Assembly: GCA_002104905.1 (NCBI GenBank)
Contig: MCFE01000032.1
Span: forward strand, 154,244-218,243
Direction of reading: 5' to 3'
DNA: 64,000 nucleotides
Source: Basidiobolus meristosporus CBS 931.73
Taxonomy: Eukaryota > Basidiobolomycota > Basidiobolomycetes > Basidiobolales > Basidiobolaceae
The notes under the pieces are model-generated. The model saw only the letters and a list, made by a program, of their open reading frames with translations. It made no database searches and had not been told where the DNA came from. This document shows, piece after piece, positions 11,181-22,600 of the stretch (the stretch's first letter is position 1; the number at the start of each line of letters is the position of its first letter). The position numbers were made by a program, and so were the translations under genes.

Positions 11181-11547
11181 TCGCGCACGGGTTTCTATTT
11201 GGTCGCTAACTTAGGAGAAAAGATGGTGGAACTTCACTGAACTAATTGACAGTTGAATCGGAATCCAGGGCAACTTGTATGGGCTCTACTGTGGTTTCCT
11301 AAGGCGATGTGGATAGGATGGACGCGACTGATTCATCCCATTTTTCTTTTGATCAATTGAAATTCTGGAGCGGATTTCGGGCCCTTCATTGGATAGCATT
11401 GGTGCGTGGACCTGGGTTTTCTTATGATGTTACTGGTATGTGTGTTCCAAGTGTTTCGTGTTCCCGAGTCAGGTAATTGGAAATTTCTCCATTGTGCCGT
11501 ATATTCCCAACCCCAGTAGACCAGCTATTATTCCCCCTCTTGTTGAC
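11181..11547. promoter_or_regulatory. Shared promoter region of LEO1 and MED10
   Basis: A 367-bp spacer separates the two divergent start codons. No strong TATA is evident, which suits housekeeping genes. The frame upstream of the MED10 ATG is open back to 11440, so a longer N terminus cannot be excluded. Confidence 0.5.
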
Positions 11548-12168
11548 ATGGCATCTTCTGAGACGGCACGCGACAAGGATGAACAAGAACAAAGCAGAAA
11601 AGGCTTAGAATCGAAGCTTAAGGAGCTGGTAGAATCCTTGTTGGAGATAGGAATCACTGCGTACGACTTTCAAGCAGAGAGCGGGGATTTGATTTATCAG
11701 AGAATGTAAGGCTTTGAACTTGACCCAAAGTGGCCCCAATTTCTGACCGTGTCTGTTTACCTTAGTGGCGATCTAGTGAATTCTTACTCGCAGTTGAACG
11801 AGCTCAAGGACTCCATTGATATTCATGTCCCGTTCGATGTTCTAAGGTAACCGGTACTTCGACCAAGCCTCCGCATGGAGCTCTCTAACTCGTACCTCAC
11901 AGCTTTATAGAGGATGGCAAGAACCCTGATCTGTTCACTCGCGACTACGTCGAGCGGTTGGCCGCCGAAAGTCACTTTACAAATGGGAAAATCGAAGCTA
12001 TGAAGGTAATTATTGTGGTTGTGCACAGGCCACTTGACATACCCAGAGGACTCAACCAACAACATTTAATGAACCCAGGATTTCCGAGGTATCCTGGAAG
12101 ATGAACTGAAGCAGGCTTTCCCGGAACAGATGGAGGCTTACACCCAGCAACGTTCCCGAACTCCATAG
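11548..12168 (+). CDS. MED10: Mediator subunit 10 (4 exons)
   Basis: Middle-module subunit of Mediator (Nut2 in yeast), linking activators to RNA polymerase II. Exons 11548-11705, 11766-11846, 11903-12005 and 12079-12168, with introns of 60, 56 and 73 nt, give 143 aa, the usual size. Conserved features are the leading LxxLVESLLEIGITAYDFQ helix, the HVPFDVLR segment, NPDLFTRDYVERL and the GKIEAMKDFRGILEDEL helix. The N terminus before residue 20 is charged and variable, as is common. The start at 11548 is the first ATG that leaves a family-sized protein. An AATAAA at 12382-12387 is a plausible poly(A) signal. It is the last host gene before the transposon block. Confidence 0.92.
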
Positions 12169-12381
12169 TTGGATGGATTGGCGTATTCCAAACAGTAGGT
12201 GGAGCATAGCAAGTCCTGCTGCTTCCCTTGCCTCTAACCACTGGATGTATGTTTGACGAAAGACCTGGTGCTGAGTACCCACTGTCGTCACATTTGTCAG
12301 AAACCACCGGTCATCCCACTTCCTCAGTTCTCCCCGCAGTGCAGTCTTAATGGTATATACATGTTTGATTATTAGGGTATT

Positions 12382-12387
12382 AATAAA
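12382..12387 (+). terminator. Candidate poly(A) signal of MED10
   Basis: AATAAA 214 nt after the MED10 stop codon, in otherwise featureless sequence before the first LTR at 12547. Confidence 0.4.
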
Positions 12388-12546
12388 GCCAGTGTATGAT
12401 AGTTAGGTACTCATATGTCTCTTGGTGAGATAGTAGATCCAATGTTGATCCGATGGCATTCCAAGATTGTATTTGTTTTTCAGGTGAAGGCTGCTATTCA
12501 ATAATCCAGGAATGATGTAGTGAATACTGAAATTCAATGGTGATAT

Positions 12547-12895
12547 TGTTGCAATATTCTGAGGAGTATTGGAAGTGATGTGGAGAACTAGAAGATTTAC
12601 ATGTTACTCACTTGTAGATTTATTGATCAAAAGTATGGTATTTATACTTTTGATAAAGTAGAGCAAACAAACATGCGGACTTTGTTAAGGAAGGTCCCAA
12701 GAATATGTGTGCAAAGTTTGGGGGCCTTTGGACAACTTTGAGAAAGATCATAATCTGGGTACCTGATAATTTGGTAAAAATAATCTAAGTAAATCCCAAC
12801 AAGATATTTGGTCAGGACAGAATGCTAATCAAAGAATAAGATCTATGTGACTAAGTTGGCATGAAAATCTAGGTGACAACTTAATAATTACAACA
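12547..12895 (-). mobile_element. Solo LTR of the 349-bp copia family
   Basis: Reads TGTTGCAATATTC...AATTACAACA, the minus orientation of the family LTR, 349 bp long. It is flanked by a perfect 5-bp duplication GATAT (12542-12546 and 12896-12900). No internal element sequence adjoins, so it is a solo LTR left by LTR-LTR recombination. It is the transposon insertion nearest the host genes, about 380 bp beyond the MED10 stop. Confidence 0.93.
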
Positions 12896-14228
12896 GATAT
12901 AAGGTGTAGGTCATGGGCCTGGGGCTATGAAAGTATATTAATTGCAGGGATAAGGCTTTGTGATATGTTATGAAATAATGATGAATTACCTTCAGCTCCA
13001 TACACATGCACTACAAATCCACTTAAACTGGGGCTTATGTGCTTATCCACTCTCTGCCTAAGTCTATTATCAAGTGGATTGTAGCTTAAGTAGTCCCTAT
13101 GAAAAATAATTTGGTCCCACAGGTTGATCCAATCCAGATCAGCCATCAGGATCCTGCAATGAGTCCATTATAATGCCAGCAGCTTGGAATTATTGCCACC
13201 CTACATGATCTTAATGTGCTCTACATTTATTTGAGCAGACCCAACCAGCTAATACATCCAATAGCATTATATGGCAAGAAACTTGATAGTGTTCTGACAG
13301 CTTCATTGCAAACCTCCACTGGCATTATTATGGCAGTACAGCAGCCTACAGCTAGCTCTGTATAATGCTACTGTACCAATTTACCAAATGGTATATTTTT
13401 CTACCTCCCCTTGCACCATTCATATTACCACTGTAGAATCTCCCCTCTTTATTTGCTTACCTACTACTACCTTGGGTATAACACATATAGTTCAAATAAT
13501 AAAATTATGGCCTGCTGCTTACTAACCTTTACACACATACACACCCACTGCAATTGACACACCTCTATCACCTCAACTTTATGGCTTTTCAGTGTGATGA
13601 CTGCAAAGCTGCCATATTCCCTGTGTTGCTGGTAACATATACATCTTGCAAACATATACTTGGTTGCCACCACTTTTGCCATGAACACCACCTGAATATT
13701 GACAAAGAGCATTTTGGTATTTGGCCAATATGTTCCTCCTCTCTGCTGGATTCTAGTCCCCATTATGGGTGCACTCTAGCTTCTATTGGTTCAAATTCCA
13801 TACTAGACTTGTTCCATTATGCCATGCCAGGGTGTGCAGTGTAATCTGCAGCCAAAAAGAACAATCAGGTGTGGTATTGTAGCTACCAGAAGGCAGGATT
13901 GCTCTTGGACAATTTTTGCACTATGTGGGACAATTCTGCACACTACAGCACAATCTGACACAATGAGGTTGGCATGGACAATTGCACCAACTTGTAATGT
14001 TTGCATCACATGTGCAATTGGATACCATCTTTGATGGTAGGTAAAATCCTAGTACTTGGATATGTTTCTTTAATGTAAATGAAAATAAACTTGTATCACA
14101 CTATAAACTACACTGATACTTACCACTTTTGGTTACCATCACTCCAGTTGGATGGTATGTCAATGGCTGACTGGTCTAAAAGTATCCTGAAAGCTCTGAG
14201 CCCCCAATTGGCTCATTGACCAATACAC
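12896..14228. mobile_element. Fragment of transposon X (internal, non-coding or decayed)
   Basis: 12960-13850 is homologous to 63340-64000 and beyond (shared blocks such as TATATGGCAAGAAACTTG and TACTACCTTGGGTAT). 13836-14225 matches 43435-43800 and the block near 48850-49000. Together these define a long repeated unit. Open frames exist on both strands but none is clearly a protein. A minus-strand 73-codon frame at 12925-13146 overlaps the complement of the Tnp2-like reading frame seen near 63380. Confidence 0.6.
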
Positions 14229-14578
14229 TGTAGTAAAAAGTTTGTAATTCCACCTGAATATTCACCTAACTTAGTCACTTAGATCATTACCTTCAAATCC
14301 TAGAGAATACTGACCAAATCCTTGTTAGGATTTACTTAGTATATTTTCACCAAAATATCAAGTACCCAGAACATGAAAATTCTCAAAGTTGTCCAAGCAG
14401 CCCCAAACTTTGCACACATGTTCTTGGGACCTTCCTAAATCTATTCTATATATTTGTAACAACAAGACCTTGTATAAAATATAAGCACTACTTTACAGTC
14501 AATAAATCATTAAGTGAGAACCATATAATCTGCTTGCCTTCCCAAATCACTTCCAATATCTCCAAGAATCTTAGAACA
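14229..14578 (+). repeat. 5' LTR of truncated copia element A
   Basis: 350 bp, TGTAGTAAAA...TTAGAACA, a diverged copy of the family LTR. It is followed directly by GGTAATGAGCCCC, the inferred primer-binding site, at 14579-14591. Confidence 0.88.
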
Positions 14579-14582
14579 GGTA

Positions 14583-16322
14583 ATGAGCCCCAAGCTGTCA
14601 CTCTCTGCAGTGTCTGCTACTGCTATTACTGGAATTCTTCCCTCTGCTGAAAAGTTGGATGGATCTAACTACTAAGTGTGGAATGTGAAGATGAAGCTGC
14701 TGCCACAAGAAAGAGGCCTTTGGGATATTGTCATGGGAGAAGAATGCCCTACTAAAAGCATGGGAGAGGAAGCCTTAAAGTACGCAGAAAGAAGGAACAA
14801 AGAGCCTTTAACTATAGGTGCCTTAATGTTAGAGAAATATTACTAATTCAATGCTCAAGAGCAAAAATGGCAAAGAATGCCTGGAAGGCATTAGAAGACA
14901 CCTACCAGTGATGTTCAGCTGCTAAGAAAATGTATCTTAGACAAAAATTATTTACTACAAAGATGCTGCCAGGAGAAGAAATGAAAATTGATTTAGCAGA
15001 ATTACCCTGCTGGTGGATGAGATGGAGTCTATGGGCATACCAACTACTGATGAGGGTGTGAGAGTAACCATCCTGAATAGCCTGATAGGCAAGTTTCAGG
15101 GCCTTGTATCAGCCCTAGAGTCCAGAACTGAAGATTTAACCTTAAATTACAAGTATGGCAAGGCTCCTGGATGAAAAATTAAGAAAATCAAGTGCCAATA
15201 AGAAGGAAGAAGAAAATGCTTTAATAAGCAATAGTAACAAACAAAGGAGGTACCCAAGACCTTACAAAGGCAACAGCAACCTGTTTTGCAAATACTGCAA
15301 AAGGAAAGGACATACATCAGACCAGTATCTCAAAAGGAGAGATAATCAGCAAAAGAAGCCTGAAAATGGAAATGCTGCAACAACTGAAGATAGACTATTC
15401 ATATCTGCACTAAATGTGACCACAACCAAGGATTCTCAGACATGGTACATTGACTCTGGAGCACCTCAGCACTTTACACACCAAAAAGAACTTTTTATCC
15501 AATACCAAGAAATTTCAATTAAGAAGGTTTTCATGGGTGACAATAGAACACTTGATGCAGTGGGAGAAGGAACTATCCAAGTAAGCCTTAGAAGCAGTGA
15601 AGGAAGCCATACACTGACCTTTAAAGAAGTACTCTATGTACCAGCAATAGCCAAGAACCTACTCTGTAAGCAAGGCCACTGCAGAAGTACTCAGTCTCAG
15701 CTTTTACAATTCTGAATGCAAGATCACTGATTCAAATGGTGCCCATATTGCTTTGGGTATCAGAGATTAGAATCTATACCAGTATACTTATATTCCATCA
15801 TATCTGGAAGCTAATATAAGTAAGTTAAATGAAGAAACAACAATGCTCTGGCACAGGAGATTTGGGCACATCAATTTTGATTATTTATGCAAAATGATCA
15901 AAGATCTGCTAGTTTCCAGAGTAAGAATTGATCCCCCAGCTAATTTGGAGCACTGTGAAGCCTGCATATATGGGAAATAAGCCAGACAACTGTTCAAGAG
16001 CTCTGGGTTAATCAAAACTAAGAAAAAATCAGATCTAATTCCCTCAGATCTGTGTGGACCTATGCAAAATTTATCCTTAGGCAGGATGAAATATTGAATC
16101 ACCTTTATTGATGATTTTAAAAGATACATGTGGGTCTACTTCATGGAGAGCAAGGAGGAGGCTCTGTCTAAGCTCAGGGTGTTTAATGCCATGGCGGAGG
16201 GAGAAGCTGGTGAAAAAATCAAGAAAATATGCTCTGACAATGTTGGAGTATATACCTCAAAACTATTCATCCACTTCTGCAAAATTCATGGGATAAAGCA
16301 TGACACTACCGTACCATACTCA
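14583..16322 (+). pseudogene. Copia element A: gag, protease and integrase start, broken
   Basis: The ATG at 14583 lies in the primer site and opens MSPKLSLS. Gag has several stops (for example in place of Q within SNYQVW). The open part 15155-15715 carries a damaged zinc knuckle (CKYCKRKGHTSDQY, last Cys replaced by Tyr) and the protease site WYIDSGAPQHFT. The GAG-pre-integrase and integrase region runs from about 15770 to 16322 with stops. The element then joins gypsy reverse transcriptase sequence without an LTR between. There is no copia reverse transcriptase in this copy. Confidence 0.85.
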
Positions 16323-16509
16323 CTTGTCAGGATCAAGCCTGGCAATGAATGGAAAACTGCCTTCAGAACAAGATATGGTCACTTTGAGTATAAAGTTACG
16401 CCATTTGGCCTCACAAATGCCCCAGCTGTCTTTCAACACCGGATGAATAACATATCCTGGGAGTACCTTGACCAATTTTTGGTTATCTACCTTGATGATA
16501 CCCTAATCT
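16323..16509 (+). pseudogene. Ty3/gypsy reverse transcriptase fragment
   Basis: Encodes [23 protein letters not shown] and the catalytic IYLDD motif, diagnostic of the gypsy RT palm. It is fused in frame to the preceding copia integrase (open frame 16128-16517) and cut at 16510 by the LTR of copia B. The matching integrase part of probably the same element reappears at 21134. Confidence 0.85.
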
Positions 16510-19500
16510 TGTTGTAAGAGTCTTGGAGATATTGGAAGTGATTGTGAGGACAAGTAGATTATGTGGTTTTCACTTAATGATTTATTGAATGTAAAAGTAG
16601 TATTTATACTTTTACCTGGTCTTGGCATTACAAACATGTAGAATAGGCTAAGGAAGGTCCCAAGAACATGTGTGCAAAGTTTGGGGCTGTTTGGACAACT
16701 TTGAGAATTTTCATGTTCTGGGTACCTGGTGTTTTGGCAAAAATATTCTAAGTAAATCCCGACAAGGAATTTGGTCAGTATTCTCTAGGATTTGAAGATA
16801 ATGATCTAAGTGACTAAGTTAGGTGAATATTTAGGTGGAAATACAAATTTTTACAACACTCCCACTCAGCTAAATGCTCATACTGACTAGTCCTAATTTT
16901 GACCTAAGATATTCAAACTTGTCTCTAGCTAATGGTTTGGTAAATAGGTGTGCAATCATTTCATCTGTAGGACAGTAAGCTAAGCTAACTAAGTTATTCT
17001 CTATAGCTTCACATATGAAATGATATCTAATATCTATGTGCTTGGTTCTAGCATGAAAAGTTGGATTTCTACCTAATTGTATACATCCTTGATTATCTTG
17101 AAATAAAGTAATAGGCGTTTTTTGACATAGGCCTAAATCTGTAAACAGCTTTCTTAACCTCATTGCTTCTTTTGTAGCTTCACAGGCTGCCATATACTCT
17201 GCTTCTGTGGTAGAAAGTGCTACGGTTGGTTGCTTTCTTGAATTCCATGAAATTGCTCCTTGACAGTAAAGAAAGGTGTATCCTGTGGTGGATCTTCTGT
17301 CATCTAAATTTTGTTCCCAATCTGCATCAGAGTATCCCACAAGATCCTGTTCTGAATCCTTATAAGTGTATCTTAAGCAGATATCAGCAGTTCCTTTTAG
17401 GTATCTAAATATCCGCTTAACTGCTGCAACATGATCAGATCCATAGTTCTGATTATGTTGGCTGACAACTCTCACTGAATATGAGATATCTGGACGTGTT
17501 CCTAGCATGATATACATCAGACTGCTGACCATAGATTGATAAGGAAAGTCAGGGCTTCCAGATGGCACCAAGCTCTCTTGATTTGGTTGAGTTTTGGACC
17601 AAGTTAAGGTTTGTCTACATTGGGGTAACTGCCGGTTTACAGTCTTCCATTTGGTACTTCTTTAGTATATCTTGAATATACTTGGATTGACTTAGGGTGA
17701 TAGTCTGGGTACTTCTGTCTAAGGAGAACTTAATCCCTAAGTAGTAACTAAGTTCTCATAGATCGGACATCTTGAACTCCTTAGATAGGCTGGATTTAGT
17801 CTCTTCCAATGTTTCTAGGCTATTGGTGGCTATAGTAAGATCATCCACATATAGAGCTAATAGAACTGGATTTGCTCTATCTGGCTTATAGTATATACTA
17901 TAGTCAGCATTAGTCCTTTTAAAACTCAAAGATTCCAAATAAAAATCTATCTTGCAATTCCAGGCTCTTGGTGATTGTTTGAGACCATATAGTGACTTTT
18001 TAAGCTTGCAGACCAAATGGGAGTTATCTTGGTCAACAAACCCATCAGGCTGGTCCATATACACATCCTCATCAAGTTCTCCATTCAAAAATGCAGTATT
18101 TACATCCATTCAATGAATAAAGAACTTGTATTTGGCTGCAATAGCCAATATTAATCTGATGGAATTAAACTTGGCTACCGGTGCAAAGGTCTCAGTAGAG
18201 TCAAGTCCTTTTGTTTGAGAGTATCCTTTGGCTACAAGTCTTGCTTTGTATCTTTCAATTGTACCATCAGCCTTGTATTTTGTCTTGAAGACCCATCTGC
18301 ATCCAATTGATTTTTGGTTGATTGGTAATTTAACCAAATCTCAAGTCTGATTTTCCATTAGGGCCTGATATTCCTCAGTCATTGCAGATCTCCAAAACTT
18401 TGTCTGAGGGCTATTTAGGGCCTCTTTTACAGTCTGGGGTTCATCAATATGGACTAATTAGGCATAGGCTAAGTTTGTACCTTCATTGATATAGTAATTT
18501 GGGCTATTTCTTGTCCAATTGGATCTCCGGGCATTTGGTACTGGAATGATCACTTCTGGGATATTCCTGGGCACTGATTCTGGCTGAACTACGGTTTTAG
18601 AGTTCTCTGGAGTGAAAAAATTCTCATTGTTTTGCTCTGATTCAATCCTGACAATTGGTGGACTTGAGATCAAATTTTAGTCATCATCTGATGTCATTTT
18701 TTGTGAAAATTTTAAATTTTCATAAATAACACATCCCTGGACTTGATCAGCTTCTTTGCTTTGGTATTGTAGAGTCTGTATGCCTTACTCTCATTGCAGT
18801 AGCCCAAAAATATGCATTTTACACTTTTTGGCCCAAATTTTGACTGATTTCCGGCCAGTTTTTTGGCATATGCTGTACACCCAAATATGCTTAGATGTTC
18901 TGCACTTGGTCTGTATCCATACCATGCTTCAAATGGAGTAGAATCACAAAGTATTCTGTTATAACTCCTATTTTTAAGGTATGCAGCTGTGGCAACTGAT
19001 TCCACCCAAAAATCATAGGATAATTTTTGATCATGGATCATAGATCTTGCCATATCAATTATTGACCTGTGAGCACGTTCTGCTACTCCATTTTGCTGTG
19101 GGGAGTATGGTACAGTAGTCTCTTGCTTTATCCCATGAATTTTGCAGAAGTGGATGAAGAGTTTTGAGGTATATTCTCCACCATTGTCAGAGCATATTTT
19201 CCTGATTTTTTCACCAGTTTCTCTCTCCACCATGGCTTTAAACTCCTTGAGCTTAGACAGAGCTTCTTCCTTTCTCTCCATGTAGTAGACCCATGTGTAT
19301 CTTGTATACTCATCAATAAAAGTGATTAAATACTTCATCCCATCTAAGGATAAATTTGTATAGGTCCACACAGATCTGAGTGCATCAGATCTAATTTTTT
19401 CTTAGTTTTGATTAACCCAGAGCTCTTGAATGGTTGTCTGGCTTGTTTCCCATATATGCAGGCTTCACAGTGCTCCAAATTAGCTGGGGGATCAATTTTC

Positions 19501-21133
19501 ACTCCAGAAATTAGCTGATCTTTGATCATCTTGCGCAAATAATCATCATTGATGTGCCCAAATCTCCTGTGCCAAAGCATTGGTGCTTCTTCATTTAAGT
19601 TACTTATATTGGCTTCCAGATATGATGGAATATAAGTCAACTTGTATAGATTCTGATCTCTGATGCCCAAAGCAATATGGGCACCATTTCAATCAGTGAT
19701 CCTGCATCCAGAATTGTCAAAACTGAAACTGAGTCCTTCTGCCGTGGCCTTGCTTACAGAGAGTAGGTTCTTGGCTACTTCTGGTAGATGGAGTACTTCT
19801 TTAAAGGTCAGTGTATGGCTTCCTTCACTGCTTCTAAGGTTTACTTGGATCCTTCCTTCTCCCACTGCATGAAGTGTCCTATTGTCACCCATGAAAACCT
19901 TCTTAATTGGAATTTCTTGATATTGGGTAAAAAGTTCTTTTTGGTGTGTAAAGTGTTGAGAAGCTCCAGAGTCAATATGCCACATCTGAGAATCCTTGTT
20001 TGTGGTCATATTTAGTGCAGATATGAATAGTCTATTTTCAGTTGTTGCAGCATTTCCATATTCAGGCTTCTTTTGCTGATAATATCTCTTTTTGAGGCAC
20101 TAGTCTGATGTGTGTCCTTTCCTTTTGCAGTAGTTGCAAAATAGGTTGCTGTTGCCTTTGTAGGGTCTTGGGTACCTCCTTTGTTGGCTATCATTGCTTA
20201 TTAAAGCATTTTCTTCTTCCTTCTTATTGGCGCTTGATTTTCTTAATTCTTCATCCAGGAGCCTTCCATATACATAATTTAAGGTCAAATCTTCAGTTCT
20301 GGACTCTAGGGCTGATACAAGGACCTGAAACTCATCTGTCAGACTATTCAGGATGGTAACTATCACATCCTCATTAGTAGTTGGTACTCCCACAGGTTCC
20401 ATCTCATCTACCTGCAGGGTAATTCTGTTAATTTGATTTTTCATTTCTTCTCCTGGCAGCATCTTTGTAGTAAAGAATTTTCATCTCAGATACATCTTCT
20501 TGGCAGCTGAACATGACTGGTCAGTGTCTTCTAATGCTTTCCAGGCATTCTTTGCCGTTTTTGCTCTTGAGCATTGAATTAGCAATTTGTCCTTGACATT
20601 AAGACAAATGCAATTAAAGGCACTTTGTTCTTTCTTCTGGTACTTCGAGGCTTCCTCTCCCACGTTTTTAGGAGGGCATTCTTCTCCCATGACAGTATCC
20701 CAAAGGCCTCTTTCTTGTAGCAGCATCTTCATCTTCACCTTCCACACTTGGTAGTTAGATCCATCCAACTTTTCAGCAGAGGGAAAAATTCCAGTAATAG
20801 CAGTAGTAGACGTTGCAGAGAGTAACAGCTTGTGGCTCACAACCTGTTGTAAGAGTCTTGGAGATATTGGAAGTGATTGGGAGGACAAGTAGATTATGTG
20901 GTTTTCACTTAATGATTTATTGAATGTAAAAGTAGTATTTATACTTTTACCTGATCTTGGCATTACAAACACGTAGAATAGGTTAAGGAAGGTCCCAAGA
21001 ACATGTGTGCAAAGTTTAGGGCTGTTTGGACAACTTTGAGAATTTTCATGTTTTGGGTACCTGGTATTTTGGCAAAAATATTCTAAGTAAATCCCGACAA
21101 GGAATTTGGTCAGCATTCTATAGGATATAAAGG
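16510..21133 (-). mobile_element. Copia element B, nearly complete, outer part of the 5' LTR deleted
   Basis: On the minus strand: 5' LTR 21133-20845 (289 of about 349 bp), internal region 20844-16859, polypurine tract GCTGAGTGGGAG-like sequence just inside the 3' LTR, and 3' LTR 16858-16510 (349 bp). The right end stops inside the LTR, after which gypsy integrase begins, so no target duplication can be seen. Confidence 0.9.
16868..20838 (-). pseudogene. Copia B gag-pol, all domains present but interrupted
   Basis: In order on the minus strand: gag (20838-20481, then after a TGA from 20462 to about 20100) with zinc knuckle CNYCKRKGHTSD; protease with WHIDSGASQHFT (20009-19689); GAG-pre-integrase (19670-19344); integrase core with ICSDNGGEYTS and SPQQNGVAERAHRS (19371-18712); RT start (18337-18110, [10 protein letters not shown] and [10 protein letters not shown]); RT palm with LYVDDLTIA (18109-17756); RNase H with DADW, TEAEYMA and DNQGCIQL (17571-16870). 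The segments lie in different frames or end at stops, so the copy is inactive. Integrase and the RNase H end are the best preserved. The gag TGA at 20481-20483 is also present in copia D. Confidence 0.9.
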
Positions 21134-22058
21134 CCTCCAATCCTGTGACACATGTAATTGTGCAAAATCTGCTAGACACCAGCCATTTTGACTTCTTCAG
21201 CCCTTGCCAATTCCTGACCAGCAATGGAAGTCACTTTCAATGGACTTCATCATCAACCTCCCAGAATCCAGCCAATTCAATTCAGTCCTGGTAGTGGCAG
21301 ATAGACTCACAGAGATGGCTCACATCCTTCCCTGCTCCAAGAATATAGACATCAAGGAGACTGCCCACCTAGTAATCAAGAGCATTTTCTAGCTCCATGC
21401 AATCCCAAGTGACATTGTATCTGATAGAGGACCACAGTTCATACCAACATTCTGAAAACATTTCATGCAATATCTTGGTGTGCAAGTCAAGCTCTCAACC
21501 ACTTTTCATCCCCAGTTGGATGGTCAGACAGAGAGAATTAAGCAGATCCTTGAACAATACCTCTGGTGTTATATCACATATCAGCAAGACAACTAGACCC
21601 AGCTGCTACCACATGCAGAATTTGCCTACAACAACTCATGTCATAGTGCAACTGGTCTCACTCCATTCTATGCAAATTATGGTTTTCATCTGCAATTCAA
21701 TATTCAGATCCCAATAAACCCTATGAGCCTCCCTGCAGCTCAACATACATCAGCAATTCTAGAAATCCAAGAAACACTCAAGAGAGAACTATCCTTTGCC
21801 CATGAGGGGTACAAGAAGTTTGCAGACAACAAATGGCAGCCTAGCCCCATGCTTAATGAAAGTGATTCAGTATGGCTCTTGAGAAGAAACAATGTTACCA
21901 GCCACCCTTGTGATAAATTACAGTACAAGAAACTTGGGCCATTCAAGATCAAGAAGAAACTTAGTCCAATTATATACCCACCACAGTTGCCACCAAGTAT
22001 GAAGGTTCATGAAACATTCCATGTATCCCTCCTAGAACTATTCCATGAAGCCCTATGA
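21134..22058 (+). pseudogene. Ty3/gypsy integrase fragment
   Basis: Contains the CDTCNCAK zinc part, the integrase core with WKSLSMDFIINLP, FNSVLVVADRLTEMAH, SDRGPQF and HPQLDGQTERI (D, D and E motif region), and the C-terminal GPFKIKKKLSP and HETFHVSLLE. Stops at several points. It begins exactly where the 5' LTR of copia B is truncated and probably belongs to the element whose RT lies at 16323-16509; the RNase H part between them is missing. Confidence 0.85.
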
Positions 22059-22600
22059 AAAATTATTTTAATGTTCTATCAAAAGGCTGTCAAAAATTTA
22101 AAGTCCTCTGACTAAGAGGTACTAATCCTGTCAGGACACTGTCCATAGACTGTTGAAAAATAATTGCACCCCAGATTTTACAAAAAACTTGGCCAAACTT
22201 TTCATCACAACAATATATAAGTGGCTTTTGATTGGTACCCTGCCAATTTGCTCACTTTCTGATCCAGAACACTCTATCACCTCCTATGTTTGTGTTCATT
22301 CATTGGCTATTGCCTTTTTTTCACACTCCTTACTTCCTGACTCAACCATTTATCTTACTTTGCATGTGTACAAATTGATTTATTTCTGTTGAAGCTTTTA
22401 TTGTACCTGAATTACCAATTATATTGACCTACACAAGTCCCTATACCCTACACTAACATTAGGTGGAGCCCCACACTCAACAAGTAACTCCATTAAAATC
22501 ACCACCTAATAAGTATTTCTGCTGTAATACTCTGGTTTCACAACTTTGGCAAGAACCCAACAACTTTATGCCACTGTTCATTCATTGGTTCCCACATGTC
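22059..22600. repeat. Repeat module shared with 59003-59520, LTR-like
   Basis: Nearly the same sequence is found at 59003-59520. From 22129 it reads TGTCAGGACACTGTCC and there is a stretch ending CACTAACA near 22459, with ATATATAAG around 22214, which resembles a gypsy LTR. Homology runs on through both supposed ends, so the LTR call is unproved. The alternative is the 3' flank of ORF-B in transposon X. Confidence 0.4.

Noticed and set aside
10526-11209. Long frames on both strands across LEO1 exon 1
   Set aside because: Low-complexity S/E/R/K codons leave other frames open; only the LEO1 frame splices in phase into the conserved core.
12925-13146. Minus-strand 73-codon frame with RDYLSYNPLDNRLRQRVDKHISPSLSG
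   Set aside because: Looks protein-like, but lies in a decayed X fragment and the homologous part at 63,340-63,420 is not open in this frame; not enough to call a gene.
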